A stretch of DNA of 64,000 nt, from positions 1-64,000 of the forward strand of contig NZ_AUAM01000011.1 in NCBI RefSeq assembly GCF_000428725.1, in the 5' to 3' direction. Below, piece after piece: positions 46,133-55,057 of this stretch. The notes under the pieces are model-generated. The model worked only from the letters and a program-made list of their open reading frames with translations. It had not been told where the DNA came from and did not search any database. The stretch is from Psychromonas aquimarina ATCC BAA-1526 (GTDB lineage Bacteria > Pseudomonadota > Gammaproteobacteria > Enterobacterales > Psychromonadaceae). The position numbers were made by a program, and so were the translations under genes. Numbering within the stretch: position 1 is the stretch's first letter; every line of letters begins with the position of its first letter.

Positions 46133-47584
46133 ATGAGTGAAGAGAAAATGGAATTTACACTTAGCAGCAGCTCCACTTTAGTCAGAAAAGTTAAACAACT
46201 GTGCAGCACTGCAGTGATAACAGCCGGGTTGTTAACAGCTCACGGAGCTTCTGCCGATGCTATTCTGCATGCTTTTAACTGGACATACGATGATGTCGCA
46301 TCTAAAGCACAGGAGATAGCGGATCTAGGTTACAAAAAAGTTCTTGTTTCACCGGCTTACAAATCTAGCGGCAGTGAATGGTGGGCACGCTACCAGCCGC
46401 AGGATTTACGTATAATCCACAGCCCTCTTGGTGATACCACTGACTTTAAAGAGATGATCCGGGCCCTGAAAAGTAAAGGCATTGAAACCTATGCCGATAT
46501 TGTTTTTAATCATATGGCTAACGAATCATGGAAGCACCCGGATCTGGATTACCCGGGTGAAGCTGTATTAGCAGACTATGAGGCAGATCTCCCCTACTAC
46601 AACTCGATCAAACTTTTCGGTGATCTGAGCAATGGTTTTGTAAGCGGCGGAGACTTCCATCCTGCCGGCTGCATCAGCGACTGGAGTAACCCCGGTGACG
46701 TACAGTACTGGCGTTTATGCGGCGGAAGCGGCGACAGCGGCCTGCCGGATCTGGAGCCGAACAACTGGGTTGTTTCTCAGCAGCAGGAATATCTGCGCGC
46801 ACTTAAAAATTTAGGTGTAACGGGTTTCCGTGTTGATGCTGCAAAACATATGAACAATTACCATATTAATTCTGTGTTCAGCGATGAAATCAAAACTGCT
46901 GTTCATGTATTTGGGGAGATTATAACCTCAGGCGGAGCCGGTGACACGAGTTACGACAGTTTCCTGGCGCCGTATCTGAACGGTACCAGTCATTCGGCCT
47001 ATGATTTTCCATTATTTGCCTCTATGCGCAGTGCATTCGCCATCGGCGGCTCAATGAATAAACTCGTTGATCCGGGCGCCTACGGCCAGGCATTACCCGG
47101 CTCACGAGCGGTTACTTTCTCCATCACACACGATATTCCCACTAATCAGGGGTTTCGCTATCAGATAATGGCAGAAACTGATGAATACCTGGCTAACGCC
47201 TATATTATGGGCCGTGACGGCGGATTACCTATGATTTACTCGGATCATAATGAGAGTAATGACGGCAGCCGCTGGGTGGATTTATACAAACGCTCAGATG
47301 TTAAGGGCATGCTTAAATTCCACAATGCAGCACAGGGCAGCGGGATGCAGGTAATGGCTAATAATGACTGTATCATCCTGTTTAAACGTGATCATATAGG
47401 AGTTGTCGGTATTAACAAATGCACTGATGGTCAGGATATCTGGGTAGATACCTCGGTCAACAATCTCTGGTGGTATAAAAACTACCGCGATACGCTGGAC
47501 AGTAGTGACGTGCAGAATATCAGCAGCCGATGGCATAAATTCTATCTGCCCGGCCGCCAGGCTAAAATGTGGTTAATGGAATAG
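46133..47584 (+). CDS. Secreted GH13 alpha-amylase
   Basis: 483 aa. A long N-terminal signal region with cut near ASA-DAI. GH13 regions: DIVFNHMA (region I, about 123-130), GFRVDAAKHM with nucleophile D235, VFGEII with acid/base E262, and SITHD with D334 (THD in place of NHD). The small C-terminal beta domain ends at LPGRQAKMWLME; there is no extra binding module. It is quite different from the 704-aa lipoprotein amylase in this window and resembles animal-like/Alteromonas-type secreted alpha-amylases. It cuts starch or glycogen outside the cell. Confidence 0.92.
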   Translation: MSEEKMEFTLSSSSTLVRKVKQLCSTAVITAGLLTAHGASADAILHAFNWTYDDVASKAQEIADLGYKKVLVSPAYKSSGSEWWARYQPQDLRIIHSPLGDTTDFKEMIRALKSKGIETYADIVFNHMANESWKHPDLDYPGEAVLADYEADLPYYNSIKLFGDLSNGFVSGGDFHPAGCISDWSNPGDVQYWRLCGGSGDSGLPDLEPNNWVVSQQQEYLRALKNLGVTGFRVDAAKHMNNYHINSVFSDEIKTAVHVFGEIITSGGAGDTSYDSFLAPYLNGTSHSAYDFPLFASMRSAFAIGGSMNKLVDPGAYGQALPGSRAVTFSITHDIPTNQGFRYQIMAETDEYLANAYIMGRDGGLPMIYSDHNESNDGSRWVDLYKRSDVKGMLKFHNAAQGSGMQVMANNDCIILFKRDHIGVVGINKCTDGQDIWVDTSVNNLWWYKNYRDTLDSSDVQNISSRWHKFYLPGRQAKMWLME

Positions 47585-47600
47585 AACTGCAGAAAAAAAC

Positions 47601-47625
47601 AAAAAGGGACAGTTTGTCCCTTTTT
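47601..47625. terminator. Bidirectional terminator
   Basis: AAAAAGGGACA (47601-47611) and TGTCCCTTTTT (47615-47625): perfect 11-bp stem, three-base loop, T run on both strands, between the convergent amylase and Rel-domain genes. Confidence 0.92.
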
Positions 47626-47633
47626 ATCAGCCG

Positions 47634-48710
47634 TTATTTTTCTCCGCAATAATTTACATAATAGGGATTATCCAGCAGCCATTTTTCAAATGATTTCTTT
47701 GCGGAAGCGGTAAGCATGCTGGAAAAAACTTCTTTGTCACCTAAATACAGACAATGGCGGATAATGGTATAAGGATTCATGGAGCCCGCCGGGCTTGATC
47801 CTGCAAAAAATGCTTTGTATTTTTTTACTGCAGTAATAGTTTCACGAATATAAAAGTTAAATTTTCCCCTGGTTATCTGCGGCTTCAGTGAAACAATTTC
47901 CTGAGTAAAACCATCCACCTTATAGGACTCAAATTCAAAACCACTGAAAAAATGACCGGCAATTTTTAAGAAACTGAACGCATTGAATTCATTGCCTTTT
48001 AAATCGCTGCTGTCGGGTATGCTGGTGCCCGCAGCAGAATCAGCAATATCCTGGGTTTTTTCTAATTCGGCATCGGTGGCAATTCTTATCTCTTTAAATT
48101 CTCTGTCGGCTAACTCAAAAAGAGCCGCTAAGGTATTAATACGTCTTTTCAGCTGCTTGGGAATCACTTTTTTATATTTTATTTTATGATCCAGAATACT
48201 CCAGGAATCCTGAATAATCGTTCTTATCTGCACTTCAAAGCTTAAATCTTTACACACCTCGTATTCAGGCAGATTACGGCGAATATCATTTAACTTTAAA
48301 TCCAGATGAATTCCTTTATAACCGAAAGAATCTTCCGTATCTTCAATCTGTGAGGTTTTATCCGTCACATCAATCACCAGAAAATGCTCTGCAAGTTTGC
48401 TTTTCAGTTTTTCGACATCATCTTCATATAAGCACACCACTCTTAATCCAATCAGATCGCTAATATGATCCTTAATCGTATAATGCTGGAAAGCTTCTTC
48501 CAGGGCATTACGGTATTTAAGATTGAATTTTTTTATGCACTCTTCTCTATTTTTTACTCTTCCCTCAATTTTTGAAATTGAGATACTGCCCTTAGTCAGT
48601 GATTCAACTAAAGCCACAAAAGAGTTCTTGGCTGTTTCTAATGAGCCAATATTTGCATCGTAATAATCTCTAAAAGAATTTTTTTCTTTATCAAAGTCAA
48701 TTGATGACAC
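47634..48710 (-). CDS. RelA/SpoT-domain nucleotide synthetase with unassigned C-terminal half
   Basis: 358 aa. The RelA/SpoT synthetase domain (about 40-205) shows GRVKNREECIKKF, DLIGLRVVCLYEDD, DSFGYKGIHLDL and FEVQIRTIIQDSWSILDHKIKYK with the catalytic glutamate of EVQIRT. There is no hydrolase, TGS or ACT domain, so this is a small alarmone synthetase type rather than housekeeping RelA/SpoT. Residues about 215-358 form an extra domain I cannot name. Products could be (p)ppGpp or, if ToxSAS-like, a toxic nucleotide or tRNA pyrophosphate. Start GTG 48710 with AAGGAG ten bases upstream. It follows a CxxC protein gene by 61 nt. Confidence 0.8.
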   Translation of the reverse strand: MSSIDFDKEKNSFRDYYDANIGSLETAKNSFVALVESLTKGSISISKIEGRVKNREECIKKFNLKYRNALEEAFQHYTIKDHISDLIGLRVVCLYEDDVEKLKSKLAEHFLVIDVTDKTSQIEDTEDSFGYKGIHLDLKLNDIRRNLPEYEVCKDLSFEVQIRTIIQDSWSILDHKIKYKKVIPKQLKRRINTLAALFELADREFKEIRIATDAELEKTQDIADSAAGTSIPDSSDLKGNEFNAFSFLKIAGHFFSGFEFESYKVDGFTQEIVSLKPQITRGKFNFYIRETITAVKKYKAFFAGSSPAGSMNPYTIIRHCLYLGDKEVFSSMLTASAKKSFEKWLLDNPYYVNYCGEK

Positions 48711-48771
48711 TCGACATTTTCTCCTTAAATCTTTATCTATAATTATATCTTAAGTAATTCTAACTGCCGGT

Positions 48772-49425
48772 TTACAGACCGATACTGTCTAAAATTTCCA
48801 CAAACACCAGTTCCCGGTTTTTACTGGTCAGCATAGGATATAAGCGGCATAAACGAATTGCCTGACCGAACTTATCTTTACCAATTACACTTAAAACCCG
48901 GGTAAACAGCTGTTCGTCTAAGTGAAAGGTTTTAACCGCATGTGTTACTGCACTGTCCAGGTTTACATAAGTTGTACCGTCAAACTCGAAAGCTTGATCT
49001 TCCTGCTCTATATATAACTTCTCATTATTGATCCGCAGCTCCCAGCCCTGATAATTAATACGCCCCTGGATCATCTCAAACATAAACCAGGCACTGCGTT
49101 TAAAGCCCTCAAAGGCACTGCCTTCTAATTCAGACTCTTCCAGCTCTTTTTTAGTCCAGTTAGAGCCTATGCTTAAAGTTTTCTGATGTTTAACAGTCAA
49201 GGCCTTTTTAACTGCATCACGGTAAGCAAATAATGAGCTGAATGCGGTGCGCTTAACTATATTAGAGCACTCATTACAGCTCGGCAGGCAGAGCGGTATA
49301 TGATCCATTAAACTTTCTTCACTGCTGTGCTTAGGAAAATTAATCTCTTTGTCCTTAGGCTCGCCGCAGAACCAGCAGCTATTACGGTTATTAAAGGGAA
49401 TTTCAATCAGGGGATAACGATTCAT
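48772..49425 (-). CDS. CxxC zinc-finger-like protein, unknown function
   Basis: 217 aa. The N-terminus has CWFCGEP and LPSCNECSNIV, two CxxC pairs about 30 residues apart with histidines (PKHS, DHIPL) between, a zinc-ribbon or HNH-like arrangement. The rest is mixed alpha/beta without a family I know (WELRINNEKLYIEQED, CRLYPMLTSKNRELVFVEIL). No signal peptide; cytoplasmic. It is 61 nt upstream of the Rel-domain gene on the same strand and 73 nt after the barrel gene, so it may form an operon with the former. HNH nuclease activity is possible but the full motif is not seen. Confidence 0.6.
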   Translation of the reverse strand: MNRYPLIEIPFNNRNSCWFCGEPKDKEINFPKHSSEESLMDHIPLCLPSCNECSNIVKRTAFSSLFAYRDAVKKALTVKHQKTLSIGSNWTKKELEESELEGSAFEGFKRSAWFMFEMIQGRINYQGWELRINNEKLYIEQEDQAFEFDGTTYVNLDSAVTHAVKTFHLDEQLFTRVLSVIGKDKFGQAIRLCRLYPMLTSKNRELVFVEILDSIGL

Positions 49426-49498
49426 GGGTTTCCATAAGAGTTAAAATAAGACATTAAAACAGGGTTAAAAATTCAGCAGACAAGATACACCACAGCTT

Positions 49499-50698
49499 TT
49501 AAAAACTCCACTTCAACTGCGCAAAAGCCAGAAGACTTGGAGTTTCACCGAATAGACTGCCGGACGCCCCGTCAAAACGCTGCACAACCATCAGCAGCTG
49601 CCAGTTATCGGCCAGCGAATAACTATTGCTTAAGCCGAGATAATAAGAGCCGTCGCTATAATAACTGCCGGAAAAGGTTAAACGGCTTAAGGAGCTGATA
49701 TCAAAGCTAAGATCCGCATAATAGGTCATTTTACTAAAACTTAAGGTGCGAGCAGTCAGCGGTAGATTAAGAAATTCTAATGCACTGTTCTGGTCCTGCG
49801 GCTCAGAGATATACAAAGCGGCCAGCCTCCCCATCCAGTTGCGCCGTCCGCCGAAACTATAATCACTTTCAAGACTGGAGACCAAAGCTGACTGCAGATC
49901 AATATTTTCAACTCCGTTAAACCAGCTGTCCTGAGTCGGTTCAAACCAGGTAACTTCCCCGCGCAGACCAGCACCGCTGATATCACCGGCAAAGCCGCCG
50001 CCGAGAACATGATCTAACTGTGATTTTCCAGCCAGCAGCTGCATATCCCAGCCCCGCTTGTTAAACAGATAACGCGCGGCATAACTGTTTAACTCACTGT
50101 CCTGATTCGGGTTATAAACCACTTCAAGTGAACTGGCAAAATCCAGTTTACGTTTTAATAAAACAGAATCGCTTCCCGCCCGCTCTTCATAATCAAAATC
50201 ATAAATTGAATAGGAATTAAAAATATCATTAGGATTCCACAGGGTAGTCATCGCCCAGTTAATACGGGAGCGGCCTAACCGCGCCTGCCACTCTTTATTT
50301 GACCAGTCGAGGTAAAGACGATCAAACTGGGTATTACCCAGCAGCCCGTTTTTGTCTAACCAGTTTGCAGATAAATCCAGATAACCTGGATCGTTGCCGA
50401 TAAACTCAGCATATCCTGGCAGTTCAGCGCTGTCGCCTGCCGTAAGACGGTTACGCATAGCAGCGTTAAAACGCAGCTGACTGTTAAAACGATATTCAAA
50501 ATTAAAACGCTGGTGAAGCAGATGATCATAACTGTGTGCATAATCATCGGGCAGATTAGCAGACCCCATATATTTGATATAACCGGAAAGATCCCAGTTT
50601 TTCTGCGGGGCCAGTCCGGGTATCTGTGCCGCACAAGCTGTACAGATAAAATAAGCGGCTAAGGCTGCATAGTATTTAAGTATACCGACCTGTCTCAC
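49499..50698 (-). CDS. Outer-membrane beta-barrel of the Lol-like operon
   Basis: 399 aa. A signal peptide (cut near ACAAQ or shortly after) is followed by alternating amphipathic strands rich in Y, W and N, and the last residue is F in AFAQLKWSF, the outer-membrane insertion signal. Stretches such as WLDKNGLLGNTQFDRLYLDWSNKEWQARLGRSRINW resemble alginate-export or porin-like barrels. GTG start overlaps the ATPase stop (GTGA). As last gene of an operon with a LolA-like protein and an ABC transporter, it is inferred to be the outer-membrane end of that system. Confidence 0.78.
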   Translation of the reverse strand: MRQVGILKYYAALAAYFICTACAAQIPGLAPQKNWDLSGYIKYMGSANLPDDYAHSYDHLLHQRFNFEYRFNSQLRFNAAMRNRLTAGDSAELPGYAEFIGNDPGYLDLSANWLDKNGLLGNTQFDRLYLDWSNKEWQARLGRSRINWAMTTLWNPNDIFNSYSIYDFDYEERAGSDSVLLKRKLDFASSLEVVYNPNQDSELNSYAARYLFNKRGWDMQLLAGKSQLDHVLGGGFAGDISGAGLRGEVTWFEPTQDSWFNGVENIDLQSALVSSLESDYSFGGRRNWMGRLAALYISEPQDQNSALEFLNLPLTARTLSFSKMTYYADLSFDISSLSRLTFSGSYYSDGSYYLGLSNSYSLADNWQLLMVVQRFDGASGSLFGETPSLLAFAQLKWSF

Positions 50699-51393
50699 TG
50701 TGAAACCTCAGTCTGTACCGTATCTTCTTTTTTCAAACCGTCTTCAAAAACAATAACCCGTTTAGCACGACTGATAACCCGCGGATCATGAGTGGAGAAG
50801 ATAAAGGTGGTCCCCTCCTGTTCATTCAACTGCTGCATTATATCAAGCAGTTCCGCGGTACTTTTGGCATCTAAATTTGCCGTAGGCTCATCCGCCATCA
50901 CAAACTTCGGGCTGGGCGCAAGCGCTCTCGCTACTGCAACCCGCTGCTGCTGTCCGCCGGAAAGCTTAGCAGGCCGTTTATGCAGATGTTCAGCAAGTCC
51001 CACCCTAATTAACAGATCTGTGGCGCGTTTACGGCATTCTTGCTCACTATGCCCCTGCAGCTGCATAACAAACTCCACGTTTTCAAGCGCCGTTAATACC
51101 GGCAGCAGGCTGTAATCCTGAAAGATAAAACCAATATTATCGCGCCGAAAAGCAATTAACTGTTTATCATGCAGCTGCAGAATATTATTACCATCAATCA
51201 GTACCTTACCTGAAGTGGGAGTATCAATACCGCCGAGCATATTCAGCAGCGTAGTTTTACCTGAACCGGAAGGTCCCATCACAGCAACAAACTCCCCCTG
51301 TTTGATTTCTAAATCCAGGTGATTAACCGCATGCACCGGAAAATCCGTATCGGCATTATAGATTTTGCACAACTGCTCTAATTTAATGCTCAT
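50695..51393 (-). CDS. LolD/MacB-type ABC transporter ATPase
   Basis: 232 aa. Walker A GPSGSGKT (about 40-47), Q-loop FQDYSLLP, signature LSGGQQQRVAVARALA, Walker B FVMADEPTANLD and the H loop STHDP. The sequence is of the LolD/MacB/FtsE group, which powers FtsX-type permeases by mechanotransmission rather than moving substrate across the membrane. It lies 62 nt after the second permease and overlaps the barrel gene by 4 nt. Works with the two permeases encoded just before. Confidence 0.93.
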   Translation of the reverse strand: MSIKLEQLCKIYNADTDFPVHAVNHLDLEIKQGEFVAVMGPSGSGKTTLLNMLGGIDTPTSGKVLIDGNNILQLHDKQLIAFRRDNIGFIFQDYSLLPVLTALENVEFVMQLQGHSEQECRKRATDLLIRVGLAEHLHKRPAKLSGGQQQRVAVARALAPSPKFVMADEPTANLDAKSTAELLDIMQQLNEQEGTTFIFSTHDPRVISRAKRVIVFEDGLKKEDTVQTEVSQ

Positions 51394-51455
51394 TTACTGT
51401 TTCTCCGACAATTGAATTATTAATGCTTTTCCGACATAGCTTGTACTGAGTATTA

Positions 51456-52673
51456 TCAATGCTTCTCCGACATGGCCTGTACTGGCTCTTGTTTTAATAT
51501 CTGCCGGGCAGGATATAAACCAGCTAAGAAACTAGCCAGTACCACAGTAATAAAAATAACAGCAAAATCACTTGCGGGGACTTGAGGATATAACAAAGTA
51601 TCCAGCCCCATGGCGCTTAAACCATCCGCCATCGCGGTTAAGGAGATCCCGGTAACATTTAATATTGAAAGAGCGGCCAGTGATAAAAGTAGACCGAGTG
51701 TTGCACCAACTAACCCTAAGAAAGTAGATTCCAGTAAAATCAGCTGCAGTATTTTGTGCTTCTGCATACCGACGGCCATCAATACACCAAATTCGCAGGT
51801 GCGTTCAAATACCGACATTAAAAGGATATTAACAATACCAAAACCCATCGCCAGCACAAATATCACCAGAATAATAATATTGCTTGATGCCATGCTTGCC
51901 GACATAGCGGCCAGCATAGGCTGCAGCTCTTCCCAGTTCTGTACACTGTTAGACTGCGCCATCGCGCCGCGGACCTTCTCTTTAACTGACTCTAGCTGCT
52001 TAATATCGTTTACTAAAAGCGCAATTTCATGGTCGCCTTCAATACCGCTCAGCAGCTGCAGATCCGCTTTACGCACAAACACATTCATTTCATCAAAAGC
52101 ACTGGACGGAGTTTCAAACAAACCGCGTACCCTAAATGCGGCCCCGCTGACATCACCGTTTTTATCAGTAAAAGTCAGCACAACTTTCGATCCTGCCCGC
52201 AGTTTTAAACGCTGCGCTATTTTTTTTGAAACCAGTATTGGATTACGGCCCTTATCATCCAGCCAGACACCGTCATATATATTCTGCGCAAGCGGCGTAA
52301 TTAAGGCTTCCTTTTGTAAATCAATGCCGTTGATAGTAATACCGCGAGTACTGCGTGCGGAAGCAATCATACCCTGCGCCAGGTGACGGGAAGTCCATAC
52401 TTTTATCTGCGCAGTCTTATCAAGCAGAAGTTCTAAGCCGCGGCTGCTTTCTATGGTTTTATGAATCTCCGGATCTGCACTGTAGCCTTTTTTATGCACC
52501 TGAAGATGGCTGGTCTGCCAGTTAACGGTATTACTGATCATATTATCCATCATACCGTTCATAAAACCGATCATCAGGGTGACTCCGACCAGACCAAAAA
52601 CCATGGCGCCTAATACTATGCTGGTTCTGAGCTTGTTTCTCCATAAATTACGCCAGGCAAGTTTAAGCAGCAT
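51456..52673 (-). CDS. FtsX-like (LolC/E-type) permease 2
   Basis: 405 aa from ATG 52673 (GGAGG five bases upstream). One N-terminal span (about 15-40), a periplasmic MacB-type domain (about 45-270), and three C-terminal spans with the conserved FERTCEFGVLMAVGMQK coupling segment and LYPARQILKQEPVQAM at the end. This is the LolCE/MacB topology. The start overlaps the end of permease 1 by 11 nt. Two different permeases suggest a heterodimer as in LolC-LolE. Confidence 0.9.
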   Translation of the reverse strand: MLLKLAWRNLWRNKLRTSIVLGAMVFGLVGVTLMIGFMNGMMDNMISNTVNWQTSHLQVHKKGYSADPEIHKTIESSRGLELLLDKTAQIKVWTSRHLAQGMIASARSTRGITINGIDLQKEALITPLAQNIYDGVWLDDKGRNPILVSKKIAQRLKLRAGSKVVLTFTDKNGDVSGAAFRVRGLFETPSSAFDEMNVFVRKADLQLLSGIEGDHEIALLVNDIKQLESVKEKVRGAMAQSNSVQNWEELQPMLAAMSASMASSNIIILVIFVLAMGFGIVNILLMSVFERTCEFGVLMAVGMQKHKILQLILLESTFLGLVGATLGLLLSLAALSILNVTGISLTAMADGLSAMGLDTLLYPQVPASDFAVIFITVVLASFLAGLYPARQILKQEPVQAMSEKH

Positions 52674-53907
52674 GTGCACCTCCTTTTAATGCACAAACCA
52701 GATCGATTTTATAAAGGCGCCGCAGCGGGTAAATTAAACACAGAGCCAGTAAAGCCAGCACCACCACAATCTGATTAATAAATAACTGCGGGGCTAATAA
52801 TACCGGGATAACCGGGTCATAGCCCATTTCCAGCATCAGTTGTGCCGTTTCACCGGTTAGTGTAATAGGGTTAAACAATAACCAGATAAGGATAGGAAAG
52901 GAGATAAGCAGTCCGATAATAATGCCCAGCAGAGCAATAAATGCGGACTCAATACAGATCAGTTTTAATAACTTAATCCGTAATAAGCCGGTGGCCAGCA
53001 TCACTGCAAATTCACGCTGCCGTTCCAGCGTCATCATCAGCAGGGTGGCAAATAAACCAAAACCGACAATACCGTAGAGCAGGTACATTAATATCAGCCC
53101 GCTGCTGCGGTCCATAAGAATCTGCTGCGCTAAATCAGGGGAAAGATCCAGCCAGTCCCGTACATTTACTGCCTGCGTGTAATGATTTTTTAAAGCACTG
53201 ACCGCCTGTTCAACATCAGCCAGTGAGTCGGTATGCAGAACCCATGAAGTCACTAAATCCCCGGTACTGTACAAACGCTGCGCTGCCTCCAGAGGCATAT
53301 ACACAAGCTGGTTATTCAGCTGCGGCATGGGGAAATGCACAATTCCCTGAATGATAAACAAACCGGCGGCCGTCTGGCCGCGGTACCCCTGCCCGTACAG
53401 AACCAGTTCATCACCTGCCTTTAAGTTCAGCTGCTGTGCCAGGCCTTCGGCTATCAATACCTGCGGTTTATCTGACTTGTTGTTCGGATCACCAAAGTAA
53501 CTGCCGCTTATCACTTTTCTGGAAAGGCTGGAGTAATCATCCTCCGGCTGCGGATCAATACCTAAAACCAGGATCCCTTTGGATTTATCACCGGAGGCGG
53601 CCAGTGCAAAGGACTCTATGCGCGGTAAAACAGTTTCGACAGTTGAGACCTGCCGGGCAAAATCGATAAAGGAGGGCTCCGCAGAAAGCAGATCATCGAT
53701 ACTCTGGCTCTCTTTAAATTCCGGATGCTGCAGCTGAATTAAACCAGTAGACAGACGCGCTATATTTTCAATATTCGCGCTGTAGCTGCCCTCTTGAATG
53801 CAGCGCATCACTAACGACAGAATCAGTGCTAACGCCAGCGCAGAAGCAGTTAAAATGGTGCGGCGCTTTTGACGCCAGAGATTTCGCCAGGCAAGTTTCA
53901 CTAACAT
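52663..53907 (-). CDS. FtsX-like (LolC/E-type) permease 1
   Basis: 414 aa with the same topology as permease 2: start MLVKLAWRNLWRQKRRTIL, one span, a periplasmic domain (about 42-260; ILVLGIDPQPEDDYSS), then three spans with LERQREFAVMLATGLLRIKLLKLI as coupling segment. The very similar N-termini of the two permeases (KLAWRNLWR in both) point to an old duplication. Overlaps permease 2. It probably forms a heterodimer that extracts a lipid or lipoprotein from the inner membrane. Confidence 0.9.
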   Translation of the reverse strand: MLVKLAWRNLWRQKRRTILTASALALALILSLVMRCIQEGSYSANIENIARLSTGLIQLQHPEFKESQSIDDLLSAEPSFIDFARQVSTVETVLPRIESFALAASGDKSKGILVLGIDPQPEDDYSSLSRKVISGSYFGDPNNKSDKPQVLIAEGLAQQLNLKAGDELVLYGQGYRGQTAAGLFIIQGIVHFPMPQLNNQLVYMPLEAAQRLYSTGDLVTSWVLHTDSLADVEQAVSALKNHYTQAVNVRDWLDLSPDLAQQILMDRSSGLILMYLLYGIVGFGLFATLLMMTLERQREFAVMLATGLLRIKLLKLICIESAFIALLGIIIGLLISFPILIWLLFNPITLTGETAQLMLEMGYDPVIPVLLAPQLFINQIVVVLALLALCLIYPLRRLYKIDLVCALKGGAHAA

Positions 53908-54000
53908 AACAGTCCTGTTTTATATACGCAGCCGCGGCCGCTTTTGATCATCTGTTTACCCGCTAAAATCAGATTAATTGAACAGTCTCAAGAACTGCGG

Positions 54001-54756
54001 CTAATCCCGCAGGGCTTTCATCTGGCTCTGAGAGAAAAACTGTTCGTTTATTTCAAAATTAAACTGCGCCTGATGGGTGATCATTTCTGTTTTCTGCCCG
54101 GGTTTATCCGCAGGGATCATCTCCATACGTGCAGCAACAGATCGTCCGCCCATCTCCCGGATATCATAGGTACTCATGGTGTTCACCAGCTCATCAAACT
54201 CATCATAAAACTCAACCTTACGCTGCAGATAGGTATCCTTCGATATCCATAAGCGCACCTTGCTCCAGACTACCGGCGCATCTGCTTTAGCCACAGCATC
54301 AATCACGTAACTGTCATCATTATCAAAAACTTCGCTGGAAATCATTTTATGATGGTAGTCCACCACAATAGAGGACTGGTTAATCAGATCATCATTAGTG
54401 AAATCCGATCCCATCCAGGACTGCCCTAACATTGACGGGGCTATTTTAATCACCCGTTCAATACCGGGTACCCAGTTCCACATCTCTGTTTTACGTTTTA
54501 ATGAAGAACTGCCCTTATCTTTCGCCGGCGCAGTAATTAACACCAACGACAAATCCAGCCCTTTCGTCCAGCTTTTCATGCTCATACTGCGGGTCCAGTC
54601 AGGGCGAATAATATTCATAGTAATTTCACTGTAACTCGATTCACCGCGCATCTGCTGATCAGATTTTTCAATAATTTTAAATGCACTATCCTGCGCAAAA
54701 AGACAGTTAGAAAACAGAAGGCTGACAGTTATTAACAGACTTGATAAGTAAGGCAT
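54001..54756 (-). CDS. LolA-like periplasmic carrier (outer-membrane lipoprotein-sorting family)
   Basis: 251 aa. Signal peptide cut near LFA-QDS. The mature part is a LolA/LolB-like half-barrel: SDQQMRGESSYSEITMNIIRPDW, KRKTEMWNWVPGIERVIKI, SMLGQSWMGSDFTNDDLI, and WISKDTYLQRKVEFYDE. This is the group annotated as outer membrane lipoprotein-sorting proteins, which bind acyl chains in a hydrophobic cleft. As first gene of the operon it is the likely shuttle between the permease pair and the outer-membrane barrel. Cargo unknown. Confidence 0.85.
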   Translation of the reverse strand: MPYLSSLLITVSLLFSNCLFAQDSAFKIIEKSDQQMRGESSYSEITMNIIRPDWTRSMSMKSWTKGLDLSLVLITAPAKDKGSSSLKRKTEMWNWVPGIERVIKIAPSMLGQSWMGSDFTNDDLINQSSIVVDYHHKMISSEVFDNDDSYVIDAVAKADAPVVWSKVRLWISKDTYLQRKVEFYDEFDELVNTMSTYDIREMGGRSVAARMEMIPADKPGQKTEMITHQAQFNFEINEQFFSQSQMKALRD

Positions 54757-54792
54757 AGCTATTTCCTATCGTATAAATTCAGGACGCAGAGT

Positions 54793-55057
54793 TATACCCA
54801 AACCACTTGAAGATACAGATTCAGAGCTTAGCTCGGAAATCAGAACAAGGCACAATATGCAGAGAATGGTAATTCCCTTTTCAAATATTGTAACGCCGTG
54901 CTGATTTTCGAGCTAGACTCCCGCAGGGCAAGGCGAGAGCCAACCATCTTCAGCGTTATAAAACCTTGATGTAGAATGCTAGACCTGCGGCTTTATGCCC
55001 TGAATCTAATCATCTCTCGACTTGCTGATTCCTGCATCTTCAAGTGGCTTGGGTATA
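54793..55057 (-). mobile_element. 265-bp MITE-like element, copy 2 (inverted)
   Basis: Ends read TATACCCAAACCACTTGAAG (54793 on) and its near-perfect reverse complement up to 55057; the 26-bp arms match at 24 positions. Its reverse complement aligns with 37141-37405 over the full 265 bp, sharing AATCAGCAAGTCG near one end. No open frame inside. Confidence 0.75.

Noticed and set aside
51610-52386. 258-codon plus-strand frame opposite permease 2
   Set aside because: Antisense shadow of a clear FtsX-type permease; rich in serine and isoleucine as expected from the reverse frame.
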